Shown: positions 13,898 through 27,105, counted from the stretch's first letter. The stretch: 64,000 nucleotides of DNA from Tyto alba (GCF_018691265.1 NW_024881321.1:24525698-24589697), one strand, 5' to 3'. Program-made: numbers and translations. Notes: generated by a model not told the origin, from the letters alone.

Positions 13898-14540
13898 GGA
13901 AACCAAAGTGAATGGGAGCCAGCAATGTGTCTTTGCAGGAAATAAGGACAACAGCATCCTAGGACATATTAAGAAAAAAATTGCCATCAGGTGGATGAAG
14001 GTGATTCTTCCTCTCTAGTCAGCACTTGTGAGACCACACCTGGAATGCTGTGACCATATATGGTTTCCCCAGCACAAGAAAGACATAGACAAACTGGAAA
14101 GAGTCCATCAGAGGCCTAGCAAGACAGTCAGGTGTTGAAACAAATGAAATATGAGGTGAGGCTGAGGGAAAGACATAGGTTTAGCCTGAAGAAGAGAAGG
14201 TTCCGTGAGAGACTTATTGCTGTCTACAGCTTATTAAAGAGAGGATGCAAAGAAGATACAGATTTTCAGAATTATACAGTGGAAAAATGCAAGACAACAA
14301 AAACAAGTTGAAAAATGGAAAATCTGTATCAGTTTTTTTTCACCATAGGAGTTATCAAACACTAGAACAAGTTGCCCAGAGAGGCTGCAGAATCTCCATC
14401 TTCAGATATATTCAAGACTCAGATGGACTAGACCATAAGCAATCTGCTTTAACTGTTGCATAGCTCTGATTTGCGCAAGGAGTTTGTCTAGGGGACCTCT
14501 AAAAGGTCCCTTCAAACCTCAATTATTTTATGATTCTATC
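13898..14540 (+). mobile_element. CR1 LINE fragment, ORF2 C-terminus and 3' UTR
   Basis: The segment begins with the CR1 stretch GAGCCAGCAATGTGTCTTTG. It runs through the region encoding the ORF2 C-terminal tail (TCAGCACTTGTGAGACCACA, then the GGAATGCTGTG block) and the GTTGCCCAGAGAGGCTGCAGA motif. It ends with CCCTTCAAACCTCAATTATTTTATGATTCTAT, interrupted only by point changes, which is the CR1 3' terminus with one degenerate octamer. Several stops and small indels break the frame; the 72-codon open stretch at 14245-14463 is a relic and not a gene. The copy is about 640 bp, 5'-truncated. Confidence 0.9.
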
Positions 14541-17500
14541 CTACTTGCATAAGTGAAGTTGTGATTTTGAACTACTAGTTCATTACAAATCTTTGGATTA
14601 GTAGTTCATTGTTGGACATGCTAAATTCCTTGACCATGTAGGTATCACTGTGTATATAAGAATAGCAAATATTGCCATGTTGGCTTCCTTTATAGCACTG
14701 GCTTTTCTGAAAGGCTCTGAGTAGCTGGGAATAATTCACAGTAAAGTATATGAGAATTTAAACCTCTCCATGGAAGAAATATAAGCAACTAGTAAATAGA
14801 ATGACCAATATTGGAAGATTTTTAAATGTTCATTATTGTAGGGGAGCAACGGGAAGTTCCAGGATTTTCTGCTTGACCATATAGAGATTAAAATCTAGCA
14901 CCTGAATAAACTGCAGCAGTAAGTGTACAGTTTGCATAAAGAAAGGGATCAAATAAGTACGGACCACTTGGAAAAATGTTAGCTCAAAACAGAGAGTAGT
15001 TCAATAATCCTGTGCATCAGGATGTTAATGGCAACAACAGAAATGGACACTAGACAAAAGAGATTTAACTGACACATGTTTATATATTTCTCCTTACAGT
15101 TTAAGCACAAATCCAAAATATGCAACAGACTTGCTTCACTCTGGGCAAGCAGCCACATTAGTTCTAATTCCAAATCTGCCATCAGCAACTCTTGGCTACT
15201 TCAGACTAAGCATTTGTACTGCTGTAGATATATTAAATTATGAATGCATTTGCTAAGAGATGTCAGAGGGAAATTACATAAAGATGTCCTTGGAAGTGAC
15301 TAATAGGCTATTGTTTCTGTTTTGGCATGACTTTTTTTGGTTAGTCATTTTTCATATTATGCTGTTGTTTCAATAATTAAAAAATAAAGTAGGAATTGGT
15401 AGATTTAAAGTTGACTATAAGACATAGTTATTTAAAAAAGAGAACCCCTCCATAAACTTGGGTCAACATGAAAGCACATCCAAATGAAGCATTTGTGCGG
15501 AATAAATTTTATCAGCAAGTGAGAGATGCAGAACTTTCTATTCTGCCCCTTTTGCTTAACTGTGATGGATGAACAGAAAGACCACATAAAAAGGCACTTA
15601 AGAGTTGCATTTTCCCCCCAAAAGTGTGACTATGTGGCCTTGTCCTATTCCTTATCCAACTGCGTATGGAGATTTTGTATTTGAAAACTACAAAACATTG
15701 CTACTTCCCATGTACATGAAGGCTGGGAACATCACAGGTATGTGAGTAAATGTCAAGTAGGATTATTGCTCACTGTGACTTGTGGCAGTCATGGTGGCTA
15801 CAGTTTTTACAGAAAACCTCTTAAAATTGACCATTCTTGAGACAGAGCACACATCGTTAATACCGAGATTAATTCTGAATTGTATCATGGTAATTCTGTT
15901 GCCTTTTGTAAGTGCAGAGTCAAGCCTCTTTGGTATGCTCTTGTAGGATTTTGTCGGTATTTGAATAGACATTAAAAAAGGGGACAGAAATTCTGGAAAC
16001 AACTAGAATATGCCCTGTAGCCTTTAACCTTTAAAAATTTAATTGGTTTTCTTCTTAATTTTAAAAATATTTCTGTTTTGTGCACTTTTTTTTTTAAGGA
16101 ATTTAAGAGACCAACTACACCAAATATATACTATTAATGGAACTGAATCATATTTTTAACACTTAGAGATTATCAGTTCTCTGGCCTATGACCTTATCCC
16201 TCTGCACCAAAATTTTGTAGAACATTTTAGCTGCATAGCAAACTCTAATGTACTGATTCCTTTAGTCTTATTTAATTTTTACCTTTACTTAAAAATGTTT
16301 CTGAATTTCTAATTATTCCCTTGTTTCTACCCACTTGATTTCAAATTTAACAGATGAAATAAAGCACTCAAGTTCAAGACTTTTATCAGTGAAACCTAAC
16401 AAAACCTTCTGCTTTAGTTATAATTTTCATGAAGCAATAGCAAGAAACTTAGTCTGACTGTACTAGAATTTACATATTTCCAGGATGAGCTGGGATTAAA
16501 TGTCAAGACAAGAGTTTTCATTTTTTAAAGTTTTGAAGTGTTCTGAAATATTTGATTTCACTAAATCAGTCTTCAGACTCTTCTCTCTGTACAAAACAAG
16601 TTTAAGAATAAACATATAATTCCATCATAAAAAATGAGAACCTTTCCTTCTGAAAACTGAAGAAAGTAAATACATACATCTTCCATTTCTATTTTTCTCT
16701 AGCAAGAATTTCAACTCAATACATCTAATTTTGCCCCTGAAATTTACAGAAAATTATCTAATTTGAAAATACTTATGTAGTTCCTAAGTATGTGCAGAAA
16801 AGAAACTTCCATGTGTTAATATTGTGTAGCTTAAATGTTTTTTTTCAAAAATTTACCACATATACAAGTTTTATTTTATAAGCAAGATTTAAATTGATAT
16901 CACTGTACATGTCAGAGCTTTCTGACACTTTTGTAATTCTGTTAATTATCATTATATTCTAACAAGTGATTAATGTAACTAGAAAGTATTGGTTAAATTA
17001 AATATAACCACTTCATTATTTTTCTCCTTCCCTCCCAAAAAATAAATCTTTCATTGATGTCATGTATTTTTTGAAATTAACAGTTTAATTATTAATTATA
17101 ATGGGAAAAAAGGGGATTTGAATCTTTAACACTAACGCTGTTTTGTATATTAATTTCTCATGTCTAAGAAGTATCCAGTTGAGATAACATTTATTTAAAA
17201 GCAACATAAAATTGATTTAGAGACAATAGCTCACCTTCTTGATTCAACATTGCAGATCTATGATTTATTGCACAAAAATGTTGTACTAAAAGTTTAGCTG
17301 TCTGGACAACTTGGTCTAAAGCTCCTTAGCACTGTTAACATTTGACACTAGATATGAAGCTATGATATGGAAAAATATGCATGGACAGCTATATTAGAAA
17401 ATAAGTCCCTTCCTGGTATTACAGCATTTATTGCTTAAAGCTTCCTCATCATCTAGAAGCAATATTTTAAAACTATCTTAAGACTGCTTTTCTTTTCAGT

Positions 17501-17599
17501 AACATGGGTTTGTTTCTGTTTTTTGTGAGGAGCAAAGTTAACATGTTCATTTAAAACTCACAAGGGTCTTTGTACCATGTAACATAACATATTATAAAA
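14541..17599. other. Single-copy non-coding DNA
   Basis: No repeats or exons recognised. A patch near 15850-15920 has homeodomain-like TTAAT/ATTAA motifs and a few CpGs in AT-rich surroundings, but nothing that could be called a regulatory element from one sequence. Confidence 0.5.
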
Positions 17600-17757
17600 T
17601 TACAGAATCACAGAAATGTTACCTAGGTTGGAAGGTGTTCTCAAAGTGGACTAACTCCCCTGCTTAGGGTGGGGCCAGGTGGAACAGGATGCTCAGGACC
17701 ATGTCTAGTCAGGTACTGTATATTTCCATGGATGGTGAAAGGTTTCTCAGCAAATCC
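17600..17757 (-). mobile_element. CR1 LINE, 3'-end fragment
   Basis: The plus strand shows the complement of the CR1 3' terminus (ACAGAATCACAGAA, GGTTGGAAGG). The GGAACAGGATGCTCAGGACC block and the TTTCCATGGATGG block follow. About 155 bp remain, strongly diverged and 5'-truncated. Confidence 0.8.
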
Positions 17758-19294
17758 TTTAGAAAGTAAACATTGGTCAAATCTACTTCCAAATTAATTC
17801 AAATATAAAGGTTTGATTTTGGTTGCACCATTATCTAACCACTGATTTGTTCATATGTATCTCTTTCACTGGGAAAAAAATGTTACTTAACTCTCGATAT
17901 TTTCTCTCCTTCAGGGGAAGAAAAGACATTTTCTATCAGAGATTTTTATTTTTTATTATGACCTACTAGGAATCTAAGAGATAGAAATTCCCACTTTAAG
18001 ATGTTTCATCTATTGCACAAATTTTACCATTCTCAGTTCCCCTCAGTTTTTCAACATACATTTTTAAACATAAAAATAAAAATATTGCATTCAGAATTTG
18101 AAATGTAACAGTGTCTACACCATAGTACATAGATAAAATCTCTGCACTGATTATGGTTGTTTCCTATCTTACATTCAAGGGTAGCGCTAGCCAGAGATTT
18201 CTTAAGACTTCTCAGCTGTATAGCTGAAATTGATTTTTTTTTTATTATTTTTTTTTTCATCCCAACAATTATTTTGATGTTTCTGTAAGTCTCAGGAAAG
18301 TTTTAGAAATCATGGATGAGAGTGAGGGTCTGCCTCCTTTTGTCTTTCACTTAACTTTAGTCTTTCACTCTTAGATGTAGATCCCCATAGTGCCCTACAG
18401 ACCAGTCCTCCTTCTCACAAGACCTACTAATAGCCTTTTTCCTATTTGTAAATGCTTCTCTCACTTTCCTATATGATGCTTTGCTTTACCTTGCAACAGT
18501 GGATAATCTCACTGTTGTGTTTCTCAAGCAACTGGAAAGAGAGAAGTGAAAGAAAGATAATACAAATAAAAATATGAATGGGAAAAGACAGGAAAACATG
18601 TCAAGCTACTATGATGTGCAGAGCTAATTTTTCCAGTTGTAATGAGGAGGAGGGACCATCTATCTTGCCTAAATTATACTCACACTGAGTACAGCAGATG
18701 ATTACTTGAAGTGTGAGATAGTGATGAGATTTTGGGTTGCAGCTAACCCTAGAAAAACCCACCACTGTGTCCTCTGCCATAAAAATATGTTCATCAGCAA
18801 AGGCCCTTCCATCCCACCACTGATTTTCTGAACAGTCTCTATTATGTAGGCATTAACTTGTTTTTGGATGTGTGTCTTTGATTTTAGCTACATTAAATTG
18901 CATTTTCTTTGAATGGACTTAGCTCACCAAATGATCCAGTTATCTGCCTTTGATTGATTTGATAGTTATTACTCCTCACTGTAACAGCCCCTTTTACATG
19001 TGGAAGTGTTATCAGTAGTGATTTATATTTCTGTCCAATTTTTTAATTAACAGCATTGCAGGTAGCAGAACACCACTGAAAAATCCCCATCAGGTGATGA
19101 TCCTTTTTAAATAGTTTGAGCTATCCCTGTTAACTGTTCTAAATTATTTTAACATATACTTTTTTATACTAGACAGTGTTATCAATCAAATTACTGTGAG
19201 GTACTCAGTCACCTGCTTAACAAAAATATTGTGCATCTACAATGTTTCTGCATAATTTCTATTATTAACCAAACCTGTAAACTCATCAATGAGA
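17758..19294. other. Single-copy non-coding DNA
   Basis: No repeat family, RNA gene or coding exon recognised. A short poly-T lies near 18234-18258. Confidence 0.5.
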
Positions 19295-19347
19295 AAAAAA
19301 ACAAACAAACAAACAAACAGATGTTTATCTCTTTTTTTTTTTTTTTT
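19295..19347. repeat. (AAAC)n microsatellite plus T16 run
   Basis: AAAC units (about 19297-19319) are followed, after a short spacer, by a 16-base T run (19332-19347). Confidence 0.9.
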
Positions 19348-19596
19348 GTCTATAAAGCTAAATTGACTGGTAGCATTTACATTCATATTGCTTAACTCTG
19401 TCAGATGAATCAATGAGTCTCATCTGACAAATTGAAATTGCTTTCATAGTTCTTCATTAAGCAAAAACAGAGCCGTATCCTGGCTCATCACTGTATTCAT
19501 GTTATCCTTTGTAAAACTACCTGGAAAATTCAATTTTCCTGTTCTTTTTACTATTTCAGCTGCACTGTGCTTTTCAGAAAAGTGTATTTTGAGGTC

Positions 19597-19828
19597 AGGG
19601 ATTTATTATGTAGTACAGGACAGACTGTGTGTTTGTGGATAAGGAACAACAAAGCAGTCAGGGTGCTGGGGTGGTCAGGGGCCCCCCAAGGTCTGTTAAG
19701 GCAGGACCTGACAGCCAGGAGCAGGGCAGCTGAGGGGTACAGGGGCAACCTCACCTCCAACCACAGTCACAGTCACTGGGCACCTACCAGGGGGTGGGGA
19801 TGGGCTGATGCCTAAGCTGGGACATGGG
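19597..19828. repeat. GC-rich patch, left part, probably an old interspersed repeat
   Basis: Base composition switches abruptly from AT-rich to GC-rich (GGTCAGGGGCCCCCCAAGG near 19675). The patch continues on the other side of the LTR at 19829-20351, so an older element appears to have been split by it. It resembles the GC-rich character of the other LTRs here, but I could not match it to a family or find its ends. Confidence 0.35.
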
Positions 19829-20351
19829 TGTTGCAGAAACTCACAAATAAGCAATAAAAAATAAAATTTATTTTTATGCACAATTCATCAACACTCCGTA
19901 GACATACAAACAGCAGGTTCAGATGTCTGCAAGAGGAGAACAAACTATCACCACACAAACTCCTGGGATTTAATGGCAACCCAAAGCGCCATCCAGGGTC
20001 TTAATAACAACCCAAAATGCTCGATCACTCACCTAATAAAATAAAAGGACTGTCAGCCACAAGGAACATGTTAGGGCAGTGTCCTAACCCATAGGAACCC
20101 CGAGAAGTTTCCTTGGGTGGCATCCCAACCCAAGGGGAGAGTCCTTACTTGCAGCACACTGCTGCAGGCGGGACTAGCTCAAAATGGCTCCCCCCAGGGA
20201 CTCCATTTATACCAAGCTGAATCTGACCTGTGGTCAACACCAGCCCTATTATCCAAGGACCCCAACTGCCGTAACGCCCTGAGAACAAGGGTACAGGAAA
20301 GGTTCATCAGCCAGGAAGCCCTATTTTCATCGGGCGGGTACACCTGCCACA
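19829..20351 (-). mobile_element. Solo LTR, ~520 bp, with exact ATGGG target duplication (copy L)
   Basis: It starts TGTTGCAG and ends CTGCCACA on the plus strand, flanked on both sides by ATGGG (19824-19828 and 20352-20356), an exact 5-bp target duplication. In minus orientation a TATAAATGG box (complement near 20203-20212) lies upstream of an AATAAA signal (complement near 19868-19873), the order of U3, R and U5. It shares terminal bases and the GAAGTTTCCTTG / GGTTTCCTTG block with the LTR at 26504-27105. No internal retroviral sequence is present. Confidence 0.85.
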
Positions 20352-20960
20352 ATGGGCCTGCAGTTGGGGGTCACGATTGGGGGTGGTGAGGATAGCCTGG
20401 TAAGGCCATGGAGATGGCGACAGAGATGTGTCAAGGCCAGGCTGGGATGCCAGCCCAGGAGTGAGGCTTTGGATCCAGTTCAGTGGGACCACAGACAAGC
20501 AAAGTCAGGGTGAGAGACCCAACTGAAATGAAGGTTCCAAATTAAGAACGAGAGCTCATGGAAAAGCTTTTTCCAGCCCTTTTTCCAACAACTCTTCATA
20601 CCAGCTTCAGGCCAGATGGTTCTGTATCAGGCTGCTTATCCAAACCCAAGGAAGGGTGCTCAGGGCCCCAACACAAGCTCATCTCTTAGCTGTGTTTACC
20701 CAGAAACACTGTCTGTTGAAGAGATGTCTCTCCCTTCTGTTCTGGGATGTCAAAAGCAGGAGAGAGATTGTGTTTGTAAAAGAAAGGGTGGTGGAAGGAA
20801 ATCACCAATGGGAATGACTGTCTACAAGCACAAGCAATTGGTCCTTCTAATAGGACAAAGCTTGTTCAGAACCATTCTAAAATTTCCCCATGTGCATTTC
20901 CTGGGTGCCAGGCCCTGTTGTATCATAGATGAGATATGTGGTGAAACTCCAAGAAGCTGA
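20352..20960. repeat. GC-rich patch, right part, probably an old interspersed repeat
   Basis: GC-rich sequence continues to about 20960 and then gives way to AT-rich DNA. A 114-codon frame (20616-20960) is open here, but its predicted product resembles nothing I know. Low stop density in GC-rich DNA explains it. Together with 19597-19828 it probably represents one pre-existing element. Confidence 0.35.
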
Positions 20961-22741
20961 GAGTAAGGGATCACATAGTGTTATAATTAAGTGTAGAATG
21001 TTTATCAAGAATACCAAGTACTTTCATTACATGATAGAAATGGAAGGTACTGATTAATATACTCCTATACTCTGGTCACAAAATCACTTCAGATTAAATG
21101 GTTATGACATTGGAATGTAAAACACACACAAGAAAAAGTTGCCTCTATTTGTTAGAATATTTTCTAACAGTTAAACATCTTTGGAGAAACTTCACTGTCT
21201 ATTTTTCGTATAACTCCTTGCAGTAAACAGATGTTCTGGTGATGTGCAGTTATTTGAAAGGTATCTAATCTCATGAGATTCTTGATGAATTTGGTCATCC
21301 CAAAATATCTTCTCTCTCATAGAAATTTCCTCTCCTCACTTGTTTGAGATTCACAAATTCATCATTAAAATAATTAAATTCTGTGCTTTAGCAGGTTCTC
21401 TGGCAAACAATCCCACATGATAATCTGCAGAGATTTTAGGATGACAACCAAGTCATATTCTTTTGTGTGTGCCAATATAATCATACAGACAATGAGCACA
21501 CATGAAAATACAAAAACACATTCATGCAAACTAATATAGCTTTTCCAACAAACTTCTGCCTTTGAAGAATGTGAATTCCTAACTGTACTGGAACTTGTTG
21601 CAAAACTGTAGAAAACTTTTAGATAGGTTATCATAAACATGATTTATGTCTATGTTTAGGTAGTTTACTTGGTGTTCCTTGTCTATAATGTTATTTGATC
21701 AAGACTCCATTTGCTTTAAGGGTAGTTATCATGAAACTATCTTTCAACAAGCTCCTCTTGCTTTAGGCAACACTAAGACTGTTTTATTTATAATTGTTAC
21801 TAATTTTATTGCTCTTGAAACACTGCTGAAATAAAGAGCACCCTCTAGTATTATTTTCTTAGCTCTGTGTCAAAATGCTGAACAGTACTTGCAAACCAAT
21901 TAGTATTCTAATTATGCAACTTGAGAATGACCTTGTAAGGTTGGGATCTTGCCAGTATTTTAAAGGATTTATGTAAACCCTTTCCATATATGAGGCTAGA
22001 GAAAATTAGACACTTGGTAACAAAAGCATCTTGTATATACAGAAATACAAATTAACCTCTGAAGTGTCTCAAGAAAATAAAATAACTCTTTCAGAGAAGT
22101 GTTTCATTTATTATGCATAAATAACTAATAATAATAATAATAATTTTAAAAAAAATAACATTGAACAGAGAACTTCTCTTTTGTTGCTGCTTTTTAAATC
22201 TGGAAAAAAAAGATTTTGTTCTATTTCATGAAAGCTCCATTTAAACCTATTTGATAGAGTGTGTATGATTCACATGTGTGTTCACCATGTTAGGCTATTC
22301 TCCTTTTAGAATGAATGGGTAATGTGAATTTTCTAGAAGAGACTGCTACTTCCCTGGTGCATAACTGAGCCTTCTGAGTAAAAGGCAGATCCAAAGATTG
22401 CAGTATATGGCAGTAGCAATTAAAAGTCCCTGCAAGGATCTGCAAGACTGCAGCTCAAATGAATGCTGATAAGACCAGGAAACAGAAAGTAAAATGTCAG
22501 AAGGAATGGAAGAAATCCTCCTATGAACAAGAATTGTACAGTTAGCTCCAAGATAGTCACTGACTTGACTGAAAGCAATTCTGAAGTTAGAGACCTGTTT
22601 GCAAAAATGCAATAGGCAGGGCAAGAATTCTCTCCAAGCCCTTTTTTTACTTTTTCTGTTTTATTTCTGTGCTGTCTTCTTTGGTCATGTCAAGTTTTAT
22701 CATATAAAATACAATTTCCTGTGACATATTTTGCTATTTAC
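20961..22741. other. Single-copy AT-rich non-coding DNA with (AAT)n near 22125-22144
   Basis: Apart from a short trinucleotide AAT run, no repeat, exon or RNA gene was recognised. Confidence 0.5.
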
Positions 22742-23684
22742 TGTTCTGGTTTGAGCTCAGAGTGCAACTGAGCACCATGCAGCTGCTCACTTCCCCTTTC
22801 CTACCCCCTAGTTCTGGGAAGGAGAAAATGAAGCAAAAGGCTTGGGAATTGAGCTAAGGACAGAGAGGGATGAATCACCCATTACAGTCACAGGGAAAAG
22901 TCAAACTCATTAGGGAAAGAAAAAAAAACATCACTTTAACTCAAACAATAACAACACTAACAGAGTAAGACAGTGAGAAGCATTACCACATCTTAAAAAC
23001 ACCTTCCCCCACCCCTCCCTTCTTCCTGGGCTCAGTTTTGATCCCAGTTTCTCTACCTCCTCCCCCCCAGCCATGCAGAGGACAGGTAATGGGGGATGTG
23101 GTCAGTCCTACTGTTTTTTCCATCTCAGAGTGGGGGAACTTCTATCATTCTTCCACTGCTCCAGTGTGATCCCCTACTCACAGGAGACAGTCCTCCAAAA
23201 CTTTTCTCCAACAGGAGTCCCTCTCAAAGGCTGTAGTGTTTCCCAAGCTGTTCCAGTGTGAGGCACCCCTGCGTGTTGCAATCCTCTCAGTGCTGAACTG
23301 CAACACCTGTTCTGGTGTGAGGTCCTCCACAGGCTGCAGGTTTGCATCTGTTCAACTGTTGACCTCTGTAGGTGGCAGGGGGGTGGCCCTGTCATCTCAC
23401 CACAGGCTGAAGGGAGCTCTACACTGGCGCACCTCCCCCTCCTTTCCCCTCCTCAGTGTTCACACAGATGTTCTCCTCGCAATTCCTCACAAGTCCAACT
23501 CCTTCTCCCAGGTCCCCTTCTTAAATAACTTATCACAGAGGTGCAGCTAATTGTCTCAGCCTTGGCACAGAGGTGGGTCTGACTTGGTGCCAGGGGAGCT
23601 TTGAGAAGCTTCTCACCAGGGGGCCAGCGCTGTGGCCCCTCTTCCACTACCAAAACTCCCTGCCACTCACACAAATCCAGCACA
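22742..23684 (-). mobile_element. Solo LTR, ~1-kb GC-rich avian ERV family (copy A)
   Basis: The copy aligns with 36888-37904 and 58643-59716. Shared ends are TGTCCTGGGTTTGAGTGAG-like at the 5' end (complement near 23666-23684) and a TTTGAGC-containing terminus at 22742. Shared inner blocks are GAGAAGCTTCTCA near 23610 and CTCACAGGAGACAGTCCTCC near 23177. A TATTTAAG box (complement near 23521) sits about 160 bp from the 5' end. Flanks TTTAC (22737-22741) and TTTAT (23685-23689) match at four of five positions, as expected of an aged 5-bp target duplication. Open frames on both strands reflect GC-rich composition. Confidence 0.8.
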
Positions 23685-26503
23685 TTTATTTTAAGTTTCT
23701 GAGGTTTGAAGAGCTCACTAGGAAGAAAAGGTCTGGGATGATCCACCTTAAAGATATGGCTGACATATCTGTGTTTCAAGTGCCTCTTCTCATTGTTCAT
23801 CTAATTCTTTATACCCTTCAAAATACTGCTCTGAAGGGGCTGCATCAAATCTTTTTTTTCTCCTGACAGGGAGCCTGTTGTTGTTGATATTGTCAAAATT
23901 GTACTAAGTAACTGGATTCACTCTCCATCTTTCTGACCCATATGGCTGTATTTTCTCAGAAATTGTTCTTATTGATCTTCATCTCATCACACTCTGGTCT
24001 GAAACTGAGCAGACAATTTAGGACTGGGGCTAGATCTGCTGCAGAAAAATCTGAAAATTCACAAGGAGATTTCATTAGACTAAATACATATATTAAAACA
24101 CTAAATTGCCTTGGAAGAGCCTCACATAATTCAGGTTTTGCATTCTCAGAAGACATTTGTGTCTACAAAGGTATTAAAACCCAGGGATTAATTATGGATG
24201 TGGTTTCAACCAAGAAAGTTCAGACGGGAGGAAAAGGAAAAGCAAACAAATTTAGTGCTGAGACATTGTTGTTTCTCAGAAATGCAGAAGCTGACAGATG
24301 GGCCCCAGAAGTGAAAATGAAGAGTGGGATATAGTTCACCTTCTTATACTAATCAGAAAATTGTCTAAATTAGCTGCATTTATTCCCTCTGTTGTCAGGT
24401 GAGAAACAAGTACTCCTTGTGCCACATGCACAGGTGACTAATCTTGTGAGGTTTATAAAAAATAATGAATAAGTAGATTTTTACTCTTTTTAAAGGAAAG
24501 GGGAGAGGGCATTTAACTTTTTAAATATCATTAACAGTCCAGATTTTCATATTGTACATGCTGAAACTTCCAGTGAATTAAGATGTTATGCAAATATTGT
24601 GTGTGTTATCAGAAGTCAAAGTAGAAACTTTTTTTTTAAAGGGGAGATTAATCCTTTTTAAAATTAATTATGTTGAAGCATCTAAATGTATATTTGTTTG
24701 TACAGACATATAACAAAGGTACATCTTAAATATAGAATGTTTTATTACATTACAAGATGCTCAAATTACAGTCTAAACAGCAGTTTGTAAGAGGTGGGAT
24801 GTGCACACTGGGTTCTTGAAATGGAAGGATGATACACATTGCTTCCAAGTTAATATATTTATAAATGCTGGTGGTGAAAAGCAGTCTCTCAAACCAGATA
24901 AAATGAAAAAGAATGAGGAAATATCTTTGTGGAACTTTAAGACAGATAGTCAAGGTGGTATAAGAGAAACATTCACCCTGCTTCCCTTCTGAGCAGCTAT
25001 TAGACATAAGAAAATACAGATGTGTACAAGTATTTGAGAGATGGACTTGCTTCAGGTCCTGCTGAGGTCTAGGTCAGGTCAGAAGGCTCATGCTTGCAGA
25101 GATTAGGAAGGACATCATATTGAAAACTTACCATGGAAGACAAAACTCCTCAGTGGACCTCCTACTTCTGGGGACTCACACTGTTCACAAAATACACAAT
25201 CATTAACATAAGAGGTCAGGCTGGTTTAGATAGATTTTTACCTACTTCTAAAATGCTGTGGAGTCTATATCTGTTGTTTTCATCTTGGCAATGTGAATCA
25301 GATATCACATCAATAAAGACTCTGTGATCTACATTATCTGGTCTTTCTTAGGTATAAGGCTCTCTGTGAGTTTATGTAATGATTTTCAGCAGATCTTCAG
25401 AAATGTGTTGTTGGCCAAACCAGATAAAACACCTTTTAAACTTAAGCAAAGCCCATAGGCTGAATAACAGTAATGAGTTCAATCTCAGTGATTTTTGTAT
25501 GTTTTAGGACAAATTATCAAGATACCCTCAATGTTAAATTTTATGCTATAACATAAGTCTTCAGCTAGTTCTTTTAGAATATCAAAATGAACAAGAGTAA
25601 CTATATTTAAAAAAATAAATCAAAAGTTTTAATCAAAAGTTTATGGAGTTTATAAACTGCACAGTGTAGAAATCAGAGATTCAGGAAGAAAACATTCCTT
25701 GTCCTGGTGTTCTTAAAACAGCATTTATGATAAATCTAATGCCTGTATATTTATTAGAACATTTACAATAAAAACCGGCACCCATCTGCCGTGCCAAGTT
25801 TATAACTACCCTTATTTAAACTGATAATTTCTTCAAAAGTGCTTATCGTGACATTGTATTTAAAACACAACTTTGCAACCAGGATGCTTGTTTTAGTATC
25901 TAATAAAATCATATTTATTCTGCATATTTTGTAAGTTCTCAGGGCACTTTAGAGAAAAGTGTTTCTTTCCCTAGTTCAGAATTAAACTATGTTGCATCAT
26001 CACCACCCTCAAAATTTTAGCTCAATCAATTTAGTAATTTCCAGTATATAATAATAGTCCAGGTGCATACTTTTTATGTATTTTTACTCCTAAATTACAA
26101 CACTAGTAACATCCAGTTGACTATATTTAGAGCTCCCTTTCATGGATGAATCCAAGTGAAACTGATTTCTGTTTACTTTTTATATATTTGAGATCATCAC
26201 CAACACCTCGTCCATTGTGTGTTATTTATCATTCACTATTTTATTGCATAAAATCTCACACCTCTTTATTTACAGCATCCCAGCCACAGTAGTCAAGGAT
26301 CTGACTGACTTTATAACTTTTTGTGTTGTTTTGGAAGAACTATGGAGGTATGCCAAATGGCTTCACACAGATAATAAACTTGAACAAACTTTAATTTGTA
26401 ACCAAACCCAAACAGCCAAAAACAATGAGCAAATGTGGGTAAATGAAGTAACGCTCCAATAACATTTAATAAGCTTTAGGTTCAGTGTATCAGTTTGTGA
26501 ATC
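23685..26503. other. Single-copy non-coding DNA
   Basis: It holds a 130-codon ATG-started frame (23942-24334) of a length expected by chance and with no family resemblance. A short CpG-containing patch at 25770-25860 and a splice-flanked 72-bp open segment at 26276-26347 are described as findings. No repeats were recognised. Confidence 0.45.
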
Positions 26504-27105
26504 TGTTACTACACAGCAACACAGATGAATGAAGACACATAAGAATGATTACTCCAAACTGTGCACACACTCATTCACTGAAGGGGAAACCTCTCACTCA
26601 AGGGTACCCAGAAGATGGAATCGCTCACCCAAAGGGGGTGAGGGCTCACTCAGGGGTATCCAGAAGTATTACCTCAGCAAGAAGGAGATGAGGGCACTCA
26701 ATCCTGGGAGGTTTCCTTGTGTGGAGTCCCAGTGCCAAGGGGAGGGCTTCCAATCACAGGGCTGATCCAAGGAGAACCACACAAAGTGAGTCTCTGGTGG
26801 GGATCCCATTTTATAGCCTAGTTGGAACTGAACTGTGGTCATATATGGTCAGCATTCTAGAAACTTCTCTGCACTGAGGTGTTTTATTGGCTGAGGGCCT
26901 TTTCTCCATTTTCCTGCCATGAAGAGGGAGTGTATGCTGCTCTGCACCCAGACAGGGTGTGTACGTGACAGCAACCATGGTGTGCATGTGACAGCAACCG
27001 TGGTGTGCTGTCAGAGGCATGAAAACAAGGGCTCGAAAGAGCCACCAGCCACAATATTAAAAGCCCTAGCCCCTTCAGGGAGGAGGGGCGTGTGTTTCTG
27101 CCACA
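26504..27105 (-). mobile_element. Solo LTR, ~600 bp (copy M, related to the LTR at 19829)
   Basis: On the plus strand it runs from TGTTACTACACAGC to TTTCTGCCACA, the same ends as the LTR at 19829-20351. In minus orientation a CTATAAAATGGG TATA box lies near 26808-26819. The GGTTTCCTTGTGTGGAGTCCC block (near 26709) parallels GTTTCCTTGGGTGGCATCCC in the other copy. Flanks GAATC and GAAGG agree at three of five bases, so the target duplication is worn. A near-direct repeat of a GTGTGYAYGTGACAGCAACC unit (26959-27003) lies in its U3 part. Confidence 0.7.

Noticed and set aside
23942..24334. 130-codon ATG-started open frame
   Set aside because: Longest frame outside repeats, but frames of this size are expected by chance in 64 kb. 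No family resemblance, signal or domain pattern and no splice context.
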